Positions 26,885 to 40,146 are shown, numbered from the stretch's first letter. The stretch is 64,000 bases of DNA from Denitromonas sp. (GCF_034676725.1 NZ_JAUCBR010000004.1:3376001-3440000), one strand, 5' to 3'. Translations and numbers: made by a program. The notes: generated by a model not told the origin, from the letters alone.

Positions 26885-27208
26885 GCCACTGCCGAATGAA
26901 GGCTTGTGCGGTATGTCACATTGATCTTGGCGGTGCCACATTACATTTTCTTACCAGACGATTGCGTATGGGATAAAGTATCGCCGGCAGCTGCCGTTGG
27001 CTACCTGAAGATGCTTGGTGCCTCAACGGTTCGCACCGAACACGTTTGCCTCGCGTGGCCCATCCCCCGCCGCCTTGGCCGCTACAGCCGCCTAGACTGA
27101 CGCGGCAACTACTGTATCGGGCCCAATTCCTGCCCTCCGTGTCGTTACCGCTGGCACGCCCCACGGCGCGGCCGTGGCTGACCAGCGCTGTATTGGGGGC
27201 TGACTACC
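26885..27208. other. Intergenic region before the MCP gene
   Basis: A 324-bp gap between the kinase and MCP genes. The only recognisable element is the flagellar-type promoter at 26974-27000. No open frame here has a convincing start or composition. Confidence 0.6.
26974..27000 (+). promoter_or_regulatory. Sigma-28 (FliA) type promoter of the MCP gene
   Basis: TAAAGTAT, an 11-bp spacer and GCCGTTGG. This fits the flagellar consensus TAAAGTTT-N11-GCCGATAA well in the first half and in the GCCG core. Chemoreceptor genes are usual members of that regulon. Confidence 0.5.
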
Positions 27209-28832
27209 ATGTTTGGACGACTCACCGTCGCATCACGACTGACGCTGGGTTTTGCGGCCGTGCTGGGATTGCTGGTGCTGGCCGTGGTGTTGGGGTTGAA
27301 CCGGCTCGCCTCGGTCGAGGCGATGGTCGAACGGATTGTCGATGTGGACTGGCGCAAGGCCGAGCTGGCCAACGACACCATCGACCTGATGAACGCCAAC
27401 ACCCGCGAGACATTCCTGCTTTTTCATGCGCCCGACCCGGCGCCGGTGCGCCAGCGCATCGCAGCCAACGTCAAGGCGATCACCGCGCTGATTGAACAGC
27501 TCGACGCCTTGCTCTACCTGCCCGAAGGCAAGGCGATGCTGGCCGAGATTCGTGCCAAGCGCAAAACCTATGTCAACTCGTTTCTTGAAGTTTCCAAGCA
27601 GCTCGAGGCGGGTGCGCGCGAGGCGGCCTCGCGCCGCATGGCGAGCGAGACCGTGCCGGCGCTCGATGCCTTGCTCGCCGAGGTTGACCGGCTCATTGAC
27701 CTGCAGGGTCGGATCCTCGTGCAGAGCGGGGCCGCCGCCAAGGCCAGCTATGCCAATGCGCGCAATCAGTTGCTCGCTTTTCTCGGGCTGGCGGTGGTGC
27801 TTGCCCTGGTGCTGACGCGGTGGATCGTTCGGTCGGTGACGCGGCCCTTGGGGGGGGAACCAGATGAGGCCAAGGCGGCGGTCGCAGCCATCGCCCGCGG
27901 CGACCTGCGTGCCGATATTCCGCTCTCGACCGGTGATAGCGACAGTCTGTTGGCCGCGTTGCGGGGCATGCAGGGCAACCTGCGCCAGATGATCGGCCAG
28001 CTGACGGATAATGCCAACGGTGTGGCCGGCGCAGCCGAGCAACTGGCCGTCGCGTCGGCGCAGATCGCCAGCAGCTCGGCCCATCAGAGCGATGCCGCTG
28101 CCAGCATGGCCAGCGCCGTCGAGCAGATGACGGTCAGCATCGGCCAGGTGGCCGACAGCGCCGGCGAGGCCCGCGAGGTGACCCGCGAGGCCGGTTCGCT
28201 ATCGGCCGACGGCAGCGACGTGATTGTTCAGACGGTGGCCGAGATGGAAGGCATTGCGCGGACGGTGGCTGAGGCGGCACACACCATCCAGACCGTCGGC
28301 GACAGTTCGCAGCGCATCTCCCATGTCGTTCAGGTCATCCGCGAGGTGGCCGAGCAGACCAATCTGCTGGCGCTCAATGCGGCCATTGAAGCGGCGCGGG
28401 CCGGCGAGCAGGGGCGCGGTTTTGCCGTGGTGGCCGACGAGGTGCGCAAGCTGGCCGAGCGCACGGCTCAGGCGACGACGGATATCAGCGACATGATCAC
28501 CACCATGCAGTCGCGCTCCGGGGCGGCGGTGAGCACCATGGAGCGCGCCGTGCAGCGGGTGGGCGAGGGGGTTTCCCTGGCCACGCGGGCGGGGACGTCA
28601 ATGCAGGTGATCAGTGGCGGGACGCAGCGCGCGGTGTCGGCGGTGAACGAGATATCCAATGCCTTGCGCGAACAGCGCGTGGCCAGCAACGACATTGCCG
28701 CCAATGTCGAGCGGATCGCTCAGATGTCGGAGGAGAACAGTGCGTTCGACGTGCCAGGCACATGCGACCGCCGAGCAACTGCAGGCCCTGGCCAATGACA
28801 TGTTGGGCGCGGTGCGCGTGTTCCGTCTTTGA
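27209..28832 (+). CDS. Methyl-accepting chemotaxis protein, frameshifted near the C-terminus
   Basis: A chemoreceptor with helix 1 (about residues 10-30), four-helix periplasmic sensor (31-185), helix 2 (187-207), HAMP and a signalling domain. The highly conserved tip reads EVAEQTNLLALNAAIEAARA, then GRGFAVVADEVRKLAERT. The frame breaks at 28745/28746; dropping one T gives EENSASTCQAHATAEQLQAL and a stop at 28830-28832, 540 residues. As written it ends 34 bp earlier with an unrelated tail. The change is GTCGAC to GTTCGAC again. No C-terminal CheR-binding pentapeptide is seen. The sensor half is collinear with that of the kinase upstream. Confidence 0.9.
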
Positions 28833-29051
28833 TAGCAGCCGAAACGCAGCTCGCGGTTGGCACGCAGGATTGAGGCCAGTCAACGCGGCAAGCTGAGTTT
28901 GTCTGCTAGCCTTTAGTCGTAGAGAATCATGCCGTTGATCGGGATATCAGAGACGCCAGCCAGACGTCTGGCGGGCGCAGGGGACAGCCATGCGCAGTAG
29001 CGAAATAGCGCTTTTGATCGGATCGTTGCCGGTGTTTAGGGAGATGTTTCC

Positions 29052-32000
29052 ATGCCCCGCCTGGTCGATTACGTCAGGCGGGCTGGCGCAGCCGGAATCG
29101 TCATGAATATACGACGTTCGTTCTATGTGATGGCCGCGCTGGTGGCGTTGCTGTCGGCCGGCGCGGGGTACTGGCAACTGGCCGATAGCCACGCCAAGCT
29201 GGAGGCGGTTGAATGGGTGCATGACGCCAATCGCCTGGCCGACGCTGCGCAGCAGCTCAGTGCCGGCCTGGCGATGGAGCGCGGCATTACCGCGGCCATC
29301 CTCGCCAATCCGGCCGATGCCCAGGCCGCGATGCTGGACGAAATGCGTCGCGCACGACAGTCGGTCGATGCCTATCAGAAGCGCCTGAGCGTCGTTGCCG
29401 ACGCCCTCACGCGGCGCGACATCGCGCATCCGGTGCTGTCGAAACTGCGGGAAATGGGTCCGGTCAGGCTGCAGATGGCGGCGCTGCGCGCCACCGTGGA
29501 TGCCCGCTTGACCGGGGCGGACGAGCGGCTCGACGCCGAGGGGTGGATCGAGCAGATGACCGAGCACATCGGCAGCCTGCAGGATCTGGCCGCGATCAGC
29601 ATGCAGCCGCTGCGCGATAACCGCTATACGCTGGCCTCGGCGCTGGCGATCAAGGATGTGATGTTCACGCTTGGCGAGTATGCCGGGCGTGAGCGGGCGG
29701 CCATTGGGGTGGCCGTCGCCCGCGGCACGCCCCTGAGTGCATATGCATGGCGTGCGCTGGAGGATCAACGGCTGATTGCCGACCGGGCGCGTGCGCGTGC
29801 CGAGGCGATCCTCGCGCATCTGCCGGCCACGCCCGAACTGGTGCAGGCGCGACTGCGCTTCGAGGTGGAGTACCTGGGGCGCTACGAGGCGTTGCGCTCG
29901 CAGATCCTGGCCAGCAGTCTGGCCGGCGAACGCTACCCTGTCGATGCCGGGCAGTGGTATCGCGAGGCCACGGCGGGTGTCGACGCCATCCTGGGCGTGT
30001 CCTCGGCGCTCAGTTCGCAGTTCGAGGCGGACATTGCCCGCCTGCGCAGCCATGCGGTCAACACCCAGGGCATGTTGATCCTGTTGTTTCTGGCCATGGC
30101 CGTGCTGTTCGGCATTGCCGTGCAGGGCGTTCGCCACCGCGTGTTGCTGCCCTTGCAAGCGCTCGAATCGGCGGCGGCGACCATCACGCGGGGAGACCTC
30201 TCCCAGCCGCTACCCGCGCAGCGTTCGGACGAGCTGGGCCGGCTCGGCGAGGCGTTCGAGAACATGCGACAGGCCTTGCTGGAAGACAAGGATCGGCGCG
30301 AACGGGACACTGTGGCGTTGCGCAAACTCTACGCCCTGATCGAACAAAGCGCCACCGCGATGATCGTCACCGACGCCGATGGCATCATCGAATACGCCAA
30401 CACCCCGTTTGCCACCATTACCGGCTACACGCGGGAGGAGGCGATTGGCCGCAAGGCGGGCTTCTGGCGCTCCGAGCGCACCCCCGCCGCCCTCTACCGC
30501 CAGATGTGGGAGACCGCGCTGGCCGGAAAGGTGTGGGAAGGCGAGATGATCAACCGGCGCAAGAACGGGGAGCTGTACTGGGCCTCGATGATCCTCAGCC
30601 CGGTCAGCGACGACAACGGCCGCATCACGCATTTGATCAGTGTCCAGAGCGATATCAGCGAACGCCGCCTCATCGAGGAGCGGCTCAACTTCCTGTTCGA
30701 CCTATGATGAACTGACCGGCCTGCCCAATCGCAGCCTGCTGGCGCAGCGATTTGCCGAGATCAGCGCGGAGGTGGAGCACCGCGGCACGATGATCGGCTT
30801 CGTGAGCATCGGCATCGGTCGCTTCAAGCGGATCAACGACAGCCTCGGGCGCGACGTGGGTGACCAACTGCTCAAGGTGATTGCCCAGCGGCTGAGCGAG
30901 TGCGTTGATGTCGCCGACACGGTGTCACGCCACGGTGGTACGGAATTCGTCGTGATGACGCCCGATCTGGTGCTGCGCGATGCCTTGCACGACAAGGTCG
31001 CGCGCATCATCGATACGCTCAACCTGCCCGTCGTCATCCAGGGTGAGCGCCTGCAGCCGACCATCAATGCCGGCATCAGTGTGATGCCGCATGATGGCGG
31101 CCATCTCGATGTGCTGTTGCGCAAGGCCACGATTGCGCTGCATCACGCCGAGCGCCACGGCCTGGGCACCTGTCAGTGTTCCGACGCGCTCGACCAGGAT
31201 GCGCAGGAGCGGCTGGCGCTAGAGGGCGCGCTGCGCGACTCGCTTGAATCGAGTGCGCTTGAACTGCACTACCAGCCCAAGGTGAACCTGGCCAGCGGTC
31301 ATGTCGTCGGTGTCGAAGCGCTGGCGCGATGGGTGCATCCGGTCACCCGCCAGCAGGTGCCGCCATCGCGCTTCATCCCGATTGCCGAGGAGAGCGGCCT
31401 GATCCTGCAGCTGGGCGCCTGGGCCTTGCGCCAGGCTTGCCGGCAGAACAAGGCCTGGCTGGATGCCGGCCTGCCTCGCGTCGTGGTTGCGGTCAACCTC
31501 TCGGCCAACCAGTTGCGCCAGCCGGATCTGGTCGACATCGTGGCCGAGGTCCTGCGCGAGACCGGCCTGCCGCCCGCGCTGCTCGAGCTTGAATTGACCG
31601 AGAGCGCGCTGATGGAAGACCCCGAGCAGGCCAACGAGGTCTTGCGCCGTCTCAAGGCCCTCGGCCTGCGCCTGGCCATCGACGACTTCGGTACGGGCTA
31701 TTCCAGTCTCGCCTATCTGAGCCAGTTCCCGGTCGACCAGCTCAAGATCGATCGCAGCTTCATCAAGCAGGTGACCACGGATGCCGCCTCCGAAGCCATT
31801 GCCACCTCGGTGATCGCGCTGGCGCACCAGATGGGGCTGGGCGTCATCGCCGAAGGCGTGGAGAGCGAAGCGCAGCTCGCTTTCCTCACCCGCCACGGCT
31901 GTGACGAGATCCAGGGCTACTATTTCAGCGCACCGGTGCCCGCCTCGGCGCTCGCCGTACTGCTTGGCAGCGGCCGGCAGCTGGTGGCGTCGGGTACGCC

Positions 32001-32475
32001 GGACACCGAGCGCACATTGCTGATCGTTGACGATGAACCGGCCGTGCTGGCAATGATGATGCTCGCGCTCGACGGGCAGGGTTACCGTGTGCTGACTGCC
32101 CGCAGCGCCCGTGAAGCGCTTGCGCTCATGGCCAGCAACGCGGTTCAGGTCATCGTGACGGACCAGCGCATGCCGGAGATGGACGGCGCCGAATTGCTCC
32201 AGCGTGTCGGCGCCCTCTATCCGGAGACGCTGCGCATCGTGCTCACCGGCTTTGCCGATACCGACTATCTGCGCAGTGCGATGCGCAGCGGTGAGATCTA
32301 CAAATTCATCACCAAGCCGTGGGACGAAGCGAACCTGCGCAAGCAGGTCAGCGACGCGTTCCGTCAACAGTCGAGCCGTGCCGCGTCCCGTCGACCGGCC
32401 GTTGGCGGGGTCAGCCGGCTGCGCGCCGTCCCCGCGCCGAACACGGCATCGGGCGGTAACGGCCCGCCCCATTGA
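29052..32475 (+). CDS. Membrane sensor-PAS-GGDEF-EAL-REC protein, frameshifted
   Basis: After removing one T at 30696/30697 (GTTCGAC back to GTCGAC) this reads as 1140 residues. Order: helix 1 (about 25-42), a periplasmic NIT-like sensor with LSAGLAMERGITAAIL, helix 2 (about 340-358), HAMP, PAS (about 425-540), GGDEF (about 550-705), EAL (about 715-960) and a C-terminal receiver (about 985-1100). The cyclase site is degenerate (HGGTEF for GGDEF), while the EAL domain keeps VEALARW, ELTESALMED, DDFGTGYSSL and KIDRSF, so it should degrade cyclic di-GMP. The start at 29052 has AGGGAG eight bases upstream; ATG 29103 is an alternative. A receiver at the end is unusual and may let another kinase control the enzyme. 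Confidence 0.87.
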
Positions 32476-32493
32476 CGTGCCGGGGGTGGCCAC

Positions 32494-32973
32494 TCATCGA
32501 GGGCGCGGAAAGTTCTCCTCCACCCGCCGGGCGATGCGCTCGAGCAAGGCCTGTCCGGCCTGCGCGCCTGGCGAGTGCCCGCCTGGCGGGCGGAAGACGA
32601 GATGGATATGTCCGTCGCTGGCCGTGTCGAGCTGGTACAGCCCCACGGTGAGCGGGCAGTTGGCGATGTTCTCGGGGGCCTCGCGCACCAGCGTGCTGGC
32701 CACCCGCACACTGCAGAATGCAAACACCTCCGCGTGACGATACGGCGTAGCGCCGTGATGCAGGTCGGCATCGGTGCGTGCCAGCATCTGGCCGAAATCG
32801 CTGACCGATGAAACCCGCAGCCCTTCATCGATGATGGCGTCGTCCAGCGCGATGCGGGCGGTGGCGTAGTCGTCGGTGTTGAGGCGGTGATGGACGATGC
32901 TGTCGGCTCTGGCGGGCAGGGGCAGGGCGAGTGCCAGGGTGAGCACGACGAGCGAAGGGAAGGACCGGCGCAT
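32494..32973 (-). CDS. Exported DUF302 protein
   Basis: A 159-residue protein with a signal peptide (cleavage near ALPLPARA-DS) and a DUF302-like domain, with the segment PYRHAEVFAFCSVRVASTLV and NCPLTVGLYQL. Its stop is 18 bp from the convergent signalling gene. DUF302 has no firm biochemical role. The gene stands alone and probably acts in the periplasm. Confidence 0.75.
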   Translation of the reverse strand: MRRSFPSLVVLTLALALPLPARADSIVHHRLNTDDYATARIALDDAIIDEGLRVSSVSDFGQMLARTDADLHHGATPYRHAEVFAFCSVRVASTLVREAPENIANCPLTVGLYQLDTASDGHIHLVFRPPGGHSPGAQAGQALLERIARRVEENFPRPR

Positions 32974-33012
32974 GCTGTTATCCCGATAAGAGTCGAATGA
33001 TTCTAACGCGCG

Positions 33013-33040
33013 AAAAAAGACGGCGCCCGAGGGCGCCGTT
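33013..33040 (-). terminator. Terminator of the porin gene
   Basis: An 8-bp stem (ACGGCGCC / GGCGCCGT, loop CGAG) with a run of six T on the minus strand, about 35 bp after the porin stop. Confidence 0.85.
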
Positions 33041-33073
33041 CAAGTCGAGGGAGATCGCGTTATTCCGATACGG

Positions 33074-34246
33074 TCAGAAGAAGACGATGCCCCCGAGGGA
33101 GATGGTGCGCGTCTTCAGGTCGCCGTTGCCGCCGGAGTTGATGGCATCGGGGCCGCTGGCCTTTTCCTGGTTGTACTCGGCCACCAGGGTGATGTACTTG
33201 TTGAGCGTGTGATAGACGCCCAGCGTGGTGCCGCGGAACTTGTTGCTGCCGGTGAGCGTGCCGCCCTTGTCCTTGTTCTCGCCGTAGTTCAGGCCGACCT
33301 TGGTGGCGCCGAACTTGTAGGTGCCCTGCAGGAAGTAGCCGGAGCTGTCGGTCTCGCCGTTGGGCGAGTGGAACAGCGCGCCGACGGTCGACAGGCCCAG
33401 GCCCTTGCCGTTGAAGCCGTAAGCCAGCGCCTCGAACTGGCCGAAGGCCATCTTGGCGCCCAGCTCGAAGCCGCGGGCGCTGAAGGTCTTGGTGTTCGAC
33501 AGGCCTTCATCGGTGCTCTGGTGGAGCAGGCCGGCCCACACCGAGCCCGGGTTGTTGCCTTGCCAGTCATAGCTGGCGATGGCCTGCACGCCCGGGCTGG
33601 AGGTCTCGCCGCTGCCGATGAAGTCGCTCGGCTGGAAGATGCCGACCGAGGCCGAGAAGCCGCTCATGTTTGGCGTGGAGTAGGTGATCTGCGGCTGGAA
33701 GCCGGTGTACATGTAGCCGTGGCCGATCATGCCGAAGGTGGTGTTGTACGGGATGGAGGCGTTGGTGTTGCCGCCCATGCCCAGCAGCGTCATGTCGGCG
33801 AGGATCACCTTCTGGCCAAACAGCCCGATGTCGCGACCGATCTTGACCGTGCCCATGTCGGCGTTGCCGAACTGGAAGTACAGGTTGCGCACGTCGATCT
33901 GCGAGTACGGATCCTGGCGGCCGCTGCCGCTCTTGGAGATCGGCAGGCCGACGACGCTCGAATCGTTGTTCAGGCCCGGTGCGAAGCCCACGTGCGCCTT
34001 GATGTCCAGCCCTTCGGCCTTGGTGGTGAACACAAAGTTGATCCAGCCCGGCAGCAGGCCGTTGGTGATGCCCGAGTTGTTGACCTTGCCGCGGTCGTCC
34101 TCGGCAGTGCGGAAGGCGTAGAAGCCGTTGACCGTGGCGTTGATGTCCAGCGTCTTGTCGCCCTCGGTGAAGCTGACGGCGCCGGCACAGCCCGAGGCCG
34201 CGATGAGGGCGACGCCAATGGCGCGTGCGATGAGCGTTTTTTGCAT
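33074..34246 (-). CDS. Gram-negative outer membrane porin
   Basis: A 390-residue outer-membrane beta-barrel protein. A signal peptide (about residues 1-23, ending GCAGA) is followed by alternating amphipathic strands and a terminal Phe (GGIVFF), the usual BAM signal. Segments such as INFVFTTKAEGLDIKAHVGF and NLYFQFGNADMGTVKIGRDIGLFG, here summarised by VKIGRDIGLFG, are typical of proteobacterial porins. The ATG at 34246 has GGAG eight bases upstream. The open frame continues far upstream but with no porin features, so that part is a shadow of the neighbouring gene. Substrate is unknown. Confidence 0.87.
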   Translation of the reverse strand: MQKTLIARAIGVALIAASGCAGAVSFTEGDKTLDINATVNGFYAFRTAEDDRGKVNNSGITNGLLPGWINFVFTTKAEGLDIKAHVGFAPGLNNDSSVVGLPISKSGSGRQDPYSQIDVRNLYFQFGNADMGTVKIGRDIGLFGQKVILADMTLLGMGGNTNASIPYNTTFGMIGHGYMYTGFQPQITYSTPNMSGFSASVGIFQPSDFIGSGETSSPGVQAIASYDWQGNNPGSVWAGLLHQSTDEGLSNTKTFSARGFELGAKMAFGQFEALAYGFNGKGLGLSTVGALFHSPNGETDSSGYFLQGTYKFGATKVGLNYGENKDKGGTLTGSNKFRGTTLGVYHTLNKYITLVAEYNQEKASGPDAINSGGNGDLKTRTISLGGIVFF

Positions 34247-34633
34247 GTGTTTGTCTCCAATGCTTGGTCTTTGTCGAATATCCGCGCCAGCTGCGCGGTC
34301 GCCTCCCTGTGACGGATGAGCTCCACCGTCGTCACGGCGCAGGCTAGGTATCGCGATGTTCGTGCCCGGTTGCGGGCAAAGCGTCGTGTGCCGCAGCCGG
34401 GGCAGCGCCAAGCCCATGGCGGCGCGGGTTTTCCCGCGCCGGATACCCGTCCGGGGTGTGACGACGCCCGCCACGGCTGTCCAGCAAATGGACACCCCTG
34501 CTACGCAATGTGGCAGGTGCCCGCCGAACAGGCGGCGGTGCGCCACCCCGGCGGCGCCGGCCCGCGCCCGGCTTGCCCCTGCGCAGGAGACGGCGGTAAG
34601 GTGGATCACCTCGGGCGACCTCCCGGAGCACCC
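34247..34633. other. Divergent intergenic region, porin / ACP-FAAL-PlsC
   Basis: 387 bp between divergent genes. No confident promoter motif was found on either strand, and no open frame has a good start. It must hold the promoters for both genes. Confidence 0.5.
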
Positions 34634-37429
<2,796 letters not shown>

Positions 37430-37443
37430 GAGCGGCACAAAAG

Positions 37444-37471
37444 GCGATGGCCCGCCGAAGCGGGCCATCGC
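37444..37471. terminator. Bidirectional hairpin terminator
   Basis: A 12-bp stem (GCGATGGCCCGC / GCGGGCCATCGC, loop CGAA) between the convergent ligase and TonB receptor genes. A short T run follows on the minus strand only. Confidence 0.7.
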
Positions 37472-37488
37472 TGCCGACCTGCGGGGGC

Positions 37489-39582
37489 TCAGTCGAAGGC
37501 GTAGCGCGCCGACACCCCGGCAAACCAGCCAAAGCCGCTGCCCGGCTCGTAGTAGCGGCCGTTGCCGTCGCCGACAATCACCGAGCCAACATAGGTCCGG
37601 TCAAACAGGTTGTCGAGGCGGACCATTTCGCTGAATTTCCACGGGCCCATCTTCTGCTCGGCGGTGAGGCGCAGATTGAAGAGGGTATAGGCCGGTGCGG
37701 CGCGCTCGGTGTTGCTGTCTTCCACATACACCTTGCTGCGGTACTGGGTTTCCAGCGCGGCCGACAGGTTTTGGCGCGGGCGCCAGACGATCTCGCCGAA
37801 GGCGCTGGCCGCCGGGATGCCGGGCATGCGCGCACCGTCGGCCACGGTGGTGCTGCCGTTGGTGAAGGCGCCGTCGTAGATGGCGCGCAGCCAGGTCACG
37901 GCCAGGCGGGCCCGCCACTGCTCGGAAAACTCCGAATCGAGCGCCAGTTCTATGCCTTGGCGCAGCGTCTGCGCGGCGTTGGCATACACGGTGCGCCCGC
38001 CGGAGGAGCTGGCCACCACCAGTTCGTCATCGGTGCGGATCTGGAAAATGGCCGCGTTGAGGCGGGTGTCGTCGCTCAGGAAGGCCTTGGCGCCGAGTTC
38101 GTACTGCACGCTGCTTGCCGGCTTGAGGTCAAAGTTGAAGCCGCCGCCCGCGCTGGCGTAGGACATCTCGGTGATGGTCGGCGTCTCGAAGCCGCGCGCC
38201 GCGCTGGCGTAGAGGTTGAGCGCCGGGCTGACGGCCCACAGCACGCCCACGGCCGGGGTGGTCTTGCGATAGCTCACCTCGCCGCTGCCGTCGCCGTTGG
38301 ACAGATAGGCGTCGTCCACCTCGTACTCGACATGGCTGTGGCGCAGGCCGGCTTGCAGGGTGACGTCACCGAGCTTCCAGGCCGCCTGCACGTAGGGGTC
38401 GAGGCTGGTGACGGTGTTGATCTCATCGCGGCGCAGCGCACCCTTGACGCCCAGGGTGCTGCCGATGAAGTTCTCGTAGCCCTTGCGGTCGTCTTCCGAG
38501 CGGTCATAGTCCAGCCCGCCGGTGAGGGTCAGCTCGCCGGGGCCGGCGGCGAGGGTGTGGATCCAGCGTGCGCCAAGGCCATGGAAGCTGCGGTCGAAAT
38601 CGACCACGCCGCCCGAGTGCGTCGGTGCGGCCTGCACGAAGCTGGGAATGGACAGATACTGCGTCACGCTGCGCGTGCCGGCGTAGGCATTGACTTCAAG
38701 CCGCCCGGCACCGAACTGGCGGGCGTACTGCACGCCGCCCTGCATGTGGTCGATGTGCTTGCGCGTGTTGTAGGTGGTGGCGTTACTCTCGACGGCGCTG
38801 GGGTCGGCCTTGAAGGTCGCCCACTTGAGGCCGAGCGGGTCTTGCGTGTCGGTCTGCTTGAGCGAGCTGGCGGTGAACTTGAGCGTGCTGTCGGCGTCGG
38901 GCACGAAGCTCAGCTTGGCAAAGCCCTGGTCGCGGGTGACCGCGCTGTGATCGCGGAAGCCATTACTGTCGAAGCGCGAGGTGTTGAGGATGTACCCCGT
39001 GTCGCCCACCGCGCCCTCGGCGCCGAGCTCGATCTTGCTGGTACCCCAAGAGCCGGCCGTGACGCCCGCCTTGAGGCTGGGCTTGCCCTTGCCATCGCGC
39101 GAAAAGAGCTGAATCACCCCGCCGGAGCTGGCGCCATACACGCTGGAGAAGGGACCGCGCAGCACTTCGATGCGCTCGGCGGTGTCGAGGTTGAAGGTCG
39201 CCGCCTGGCCCTGTCCGTCCGGCGTGCTGGCTGGGATGCCGTCGGTGATCAGCTTGATGCCGCGCACCCCGAAAGCGGCGCGGGTGCCGAAGCCGCGGGA
39301 TGAAATCTGCAAGTCTTGCGCGTAGTTGTTGCGGTTCTGGATCACCAGGCCCGGCACGCCGGTCAGTGCCTCCGAGGCGTTTACGCCGAGCTTGCCTTCG
39401 CCGATCGTGCGGTTGTCGACCACGTCGATGGAGTAGGGCAGGTCGAAGCTCTCGGCCTCGGCGCGGCTGCCGGTGACCACCACCGGGTTGAGGACGGCGG
39501 TATCGGCAGCGGCCGCGGTGCCGGCAAACACCGGGAGCAGGGCGAGGAGCAGCGGGCGGAGGGTGAAGCGGTGGTGTTGCAT
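37489..39582 (-). CDS. TonB-dependent outer membrane receptor
   Basis: A 697-residue receptor with a signal peptide (about 1-25), a TonB-box-like segment (NPVVVTGSRAEA), a plug domain (about 50-160, with VPGLVIQNRNNYAQDLQISSRG and IEVLRGPFSSVYGASSGGVI) and a 22-strand barrel ending SARYAFD. The ATG at 39582 is preferred over upstream frame extension. The barrel shows ALNLYASAARGFETPTI, typical of siderophore-type receptors. Substrate is not known; an iron chelate is the default guess. It stands alone and ends at a shared terminator with the fusion gene. Confidence 0.88.
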   Translation of the reverse strand: MQHHRFTLRPLLLALLPVFAGTAAAADTAVLNPVVVTGSRAEAESFDLPYSIDVVDNRTIGEGKLGVNASEALTGVPGLVIQNRNNYAQDLQISSRGFGTRAAFGVRGIKLITDGIPASTPDGQGQAATFNLDTAERIEVLRGPFSSVYGASSGGVIQLFSRDGKGKPSLKAGVTAGSWGTSKIELGAEGAVGDTGYILNTSRFDSNGFRDHSAVTRDQGFAKLSFVPDADSTLKFTASSLKQTDTQDPLGLKWATFKADPSAVESNATTYNTRKHIDHMQGGVQYARQFGAGRLEVNAYAGTRSVTQYLSIPSFVQAAPTHSGGVVDFDRSFHGLGARWIHTLAAGPGELTLTGGLDYDRSEDDRKGYENFIGSTLGVKGALRRDEINTVTSLDPYVQAAWKLGDVTLQAGLRHSHVEYEVDDAYLSNGDGSGEVSYRKTTPAVGVLWAVSPALNLYASAARGFETPTITEMSYASAGGGFNFDLKPASSVQYELGAKAFLSDDTRLNAAIFQIRTDDELVVASSSGGRTVYANAAQTLRQGIELALDSEFSEQWRARLAVTWLRAIYDGAFTNGSTTVADGARMPGIPAASAFGEIVWRPRQNLSAALETQYRSKVYVEDSNTERAAPAYTLFNLRLTAEQKMGPWKFSEMVRLDNLFDRTYVGSVIVGDGNGRYYEPGSGFGWFAGVSARYAFD

Positions 39583-39707
39583 GTGCGGATTCCGTATCGG
39601 GGCCTGAATGGGGCCCAGTGTGCCCTCTGGCCAATGCGCCGGCGACCGCAACGGCCGGGTGTCGGGCTCATGAAAATCATGATTTGCCGGCCCCCGCCCG
39701 GCGCCGC

Positions 39708-40064
39708 TCAGCCGCCGGCGCGCTTGACCGTGAAGCCGTCCTTCTTCAGCGCCTCGATCACCCGTTCGCAGTGGTCGCCCTGGATCTCGATCACCCCATC
39801 CTTGACCGTGCCGCCGCTGCCGCAACCGGCGCGCAGCTTCTTGCCCAGCACCGCCAGCTCAATCGCGTTCAACGCCACGCCGCGCACCACGGTCACCGCC
39901 TTGCCACCGCGGCCCTTGGTTTCACGGCTCACCCGTACGACGCCGTCGCCCTTGGCCACCGGCGCCGCAGTGCACCGGCACTCGGCGACCGGCTGGCGGC
40001 AGTCGGGGCACATGCGGCCGCTGTCAGTGGAATAGACGAGTCCGCCAGAGCCGGATTTACGCAT
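39708..40064 (-). CDS. yciH: SUI1/YciH family translation factor homologue
   Basis: A 118-residue protein with the eIF1/SUI1 fold. The N-terminal part has a small Cys pair (MCPDCRQPVAECRC), and the C-terminal half is the SUI1 domain with VRGVALNAIELAVLGKKLRAGCGSGGTVKDG, summarised by KLRAGCGSGGTVKDG. E. coli YciH is thought to check initiation complexes and repress some translation under stress. ATG at 40064 gives the usual short N-terminus. A paired DnaA box lies upstream. Confidence 0.88.
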   Translation of the reverse strand: MRKSGSGGLVYSTDSGRMCPDCRQPVAECRCTAAPVAKGDGVVRVSRETKGRGGKAVTVVRGVALNAIELAVLGKKLRAGCGSGGTVKDGVIEIQGDHCERVIEALKKDGFTVKRAGG

Positions 40065-40146
40065 GGGAGTCCTCGGAAAGCTGTCGATGATGGGGCCGCA
40101 GTCTATTACGGCGCCCGGCTGGCGGCCAGCCTGCGTGGCGGCGGAG

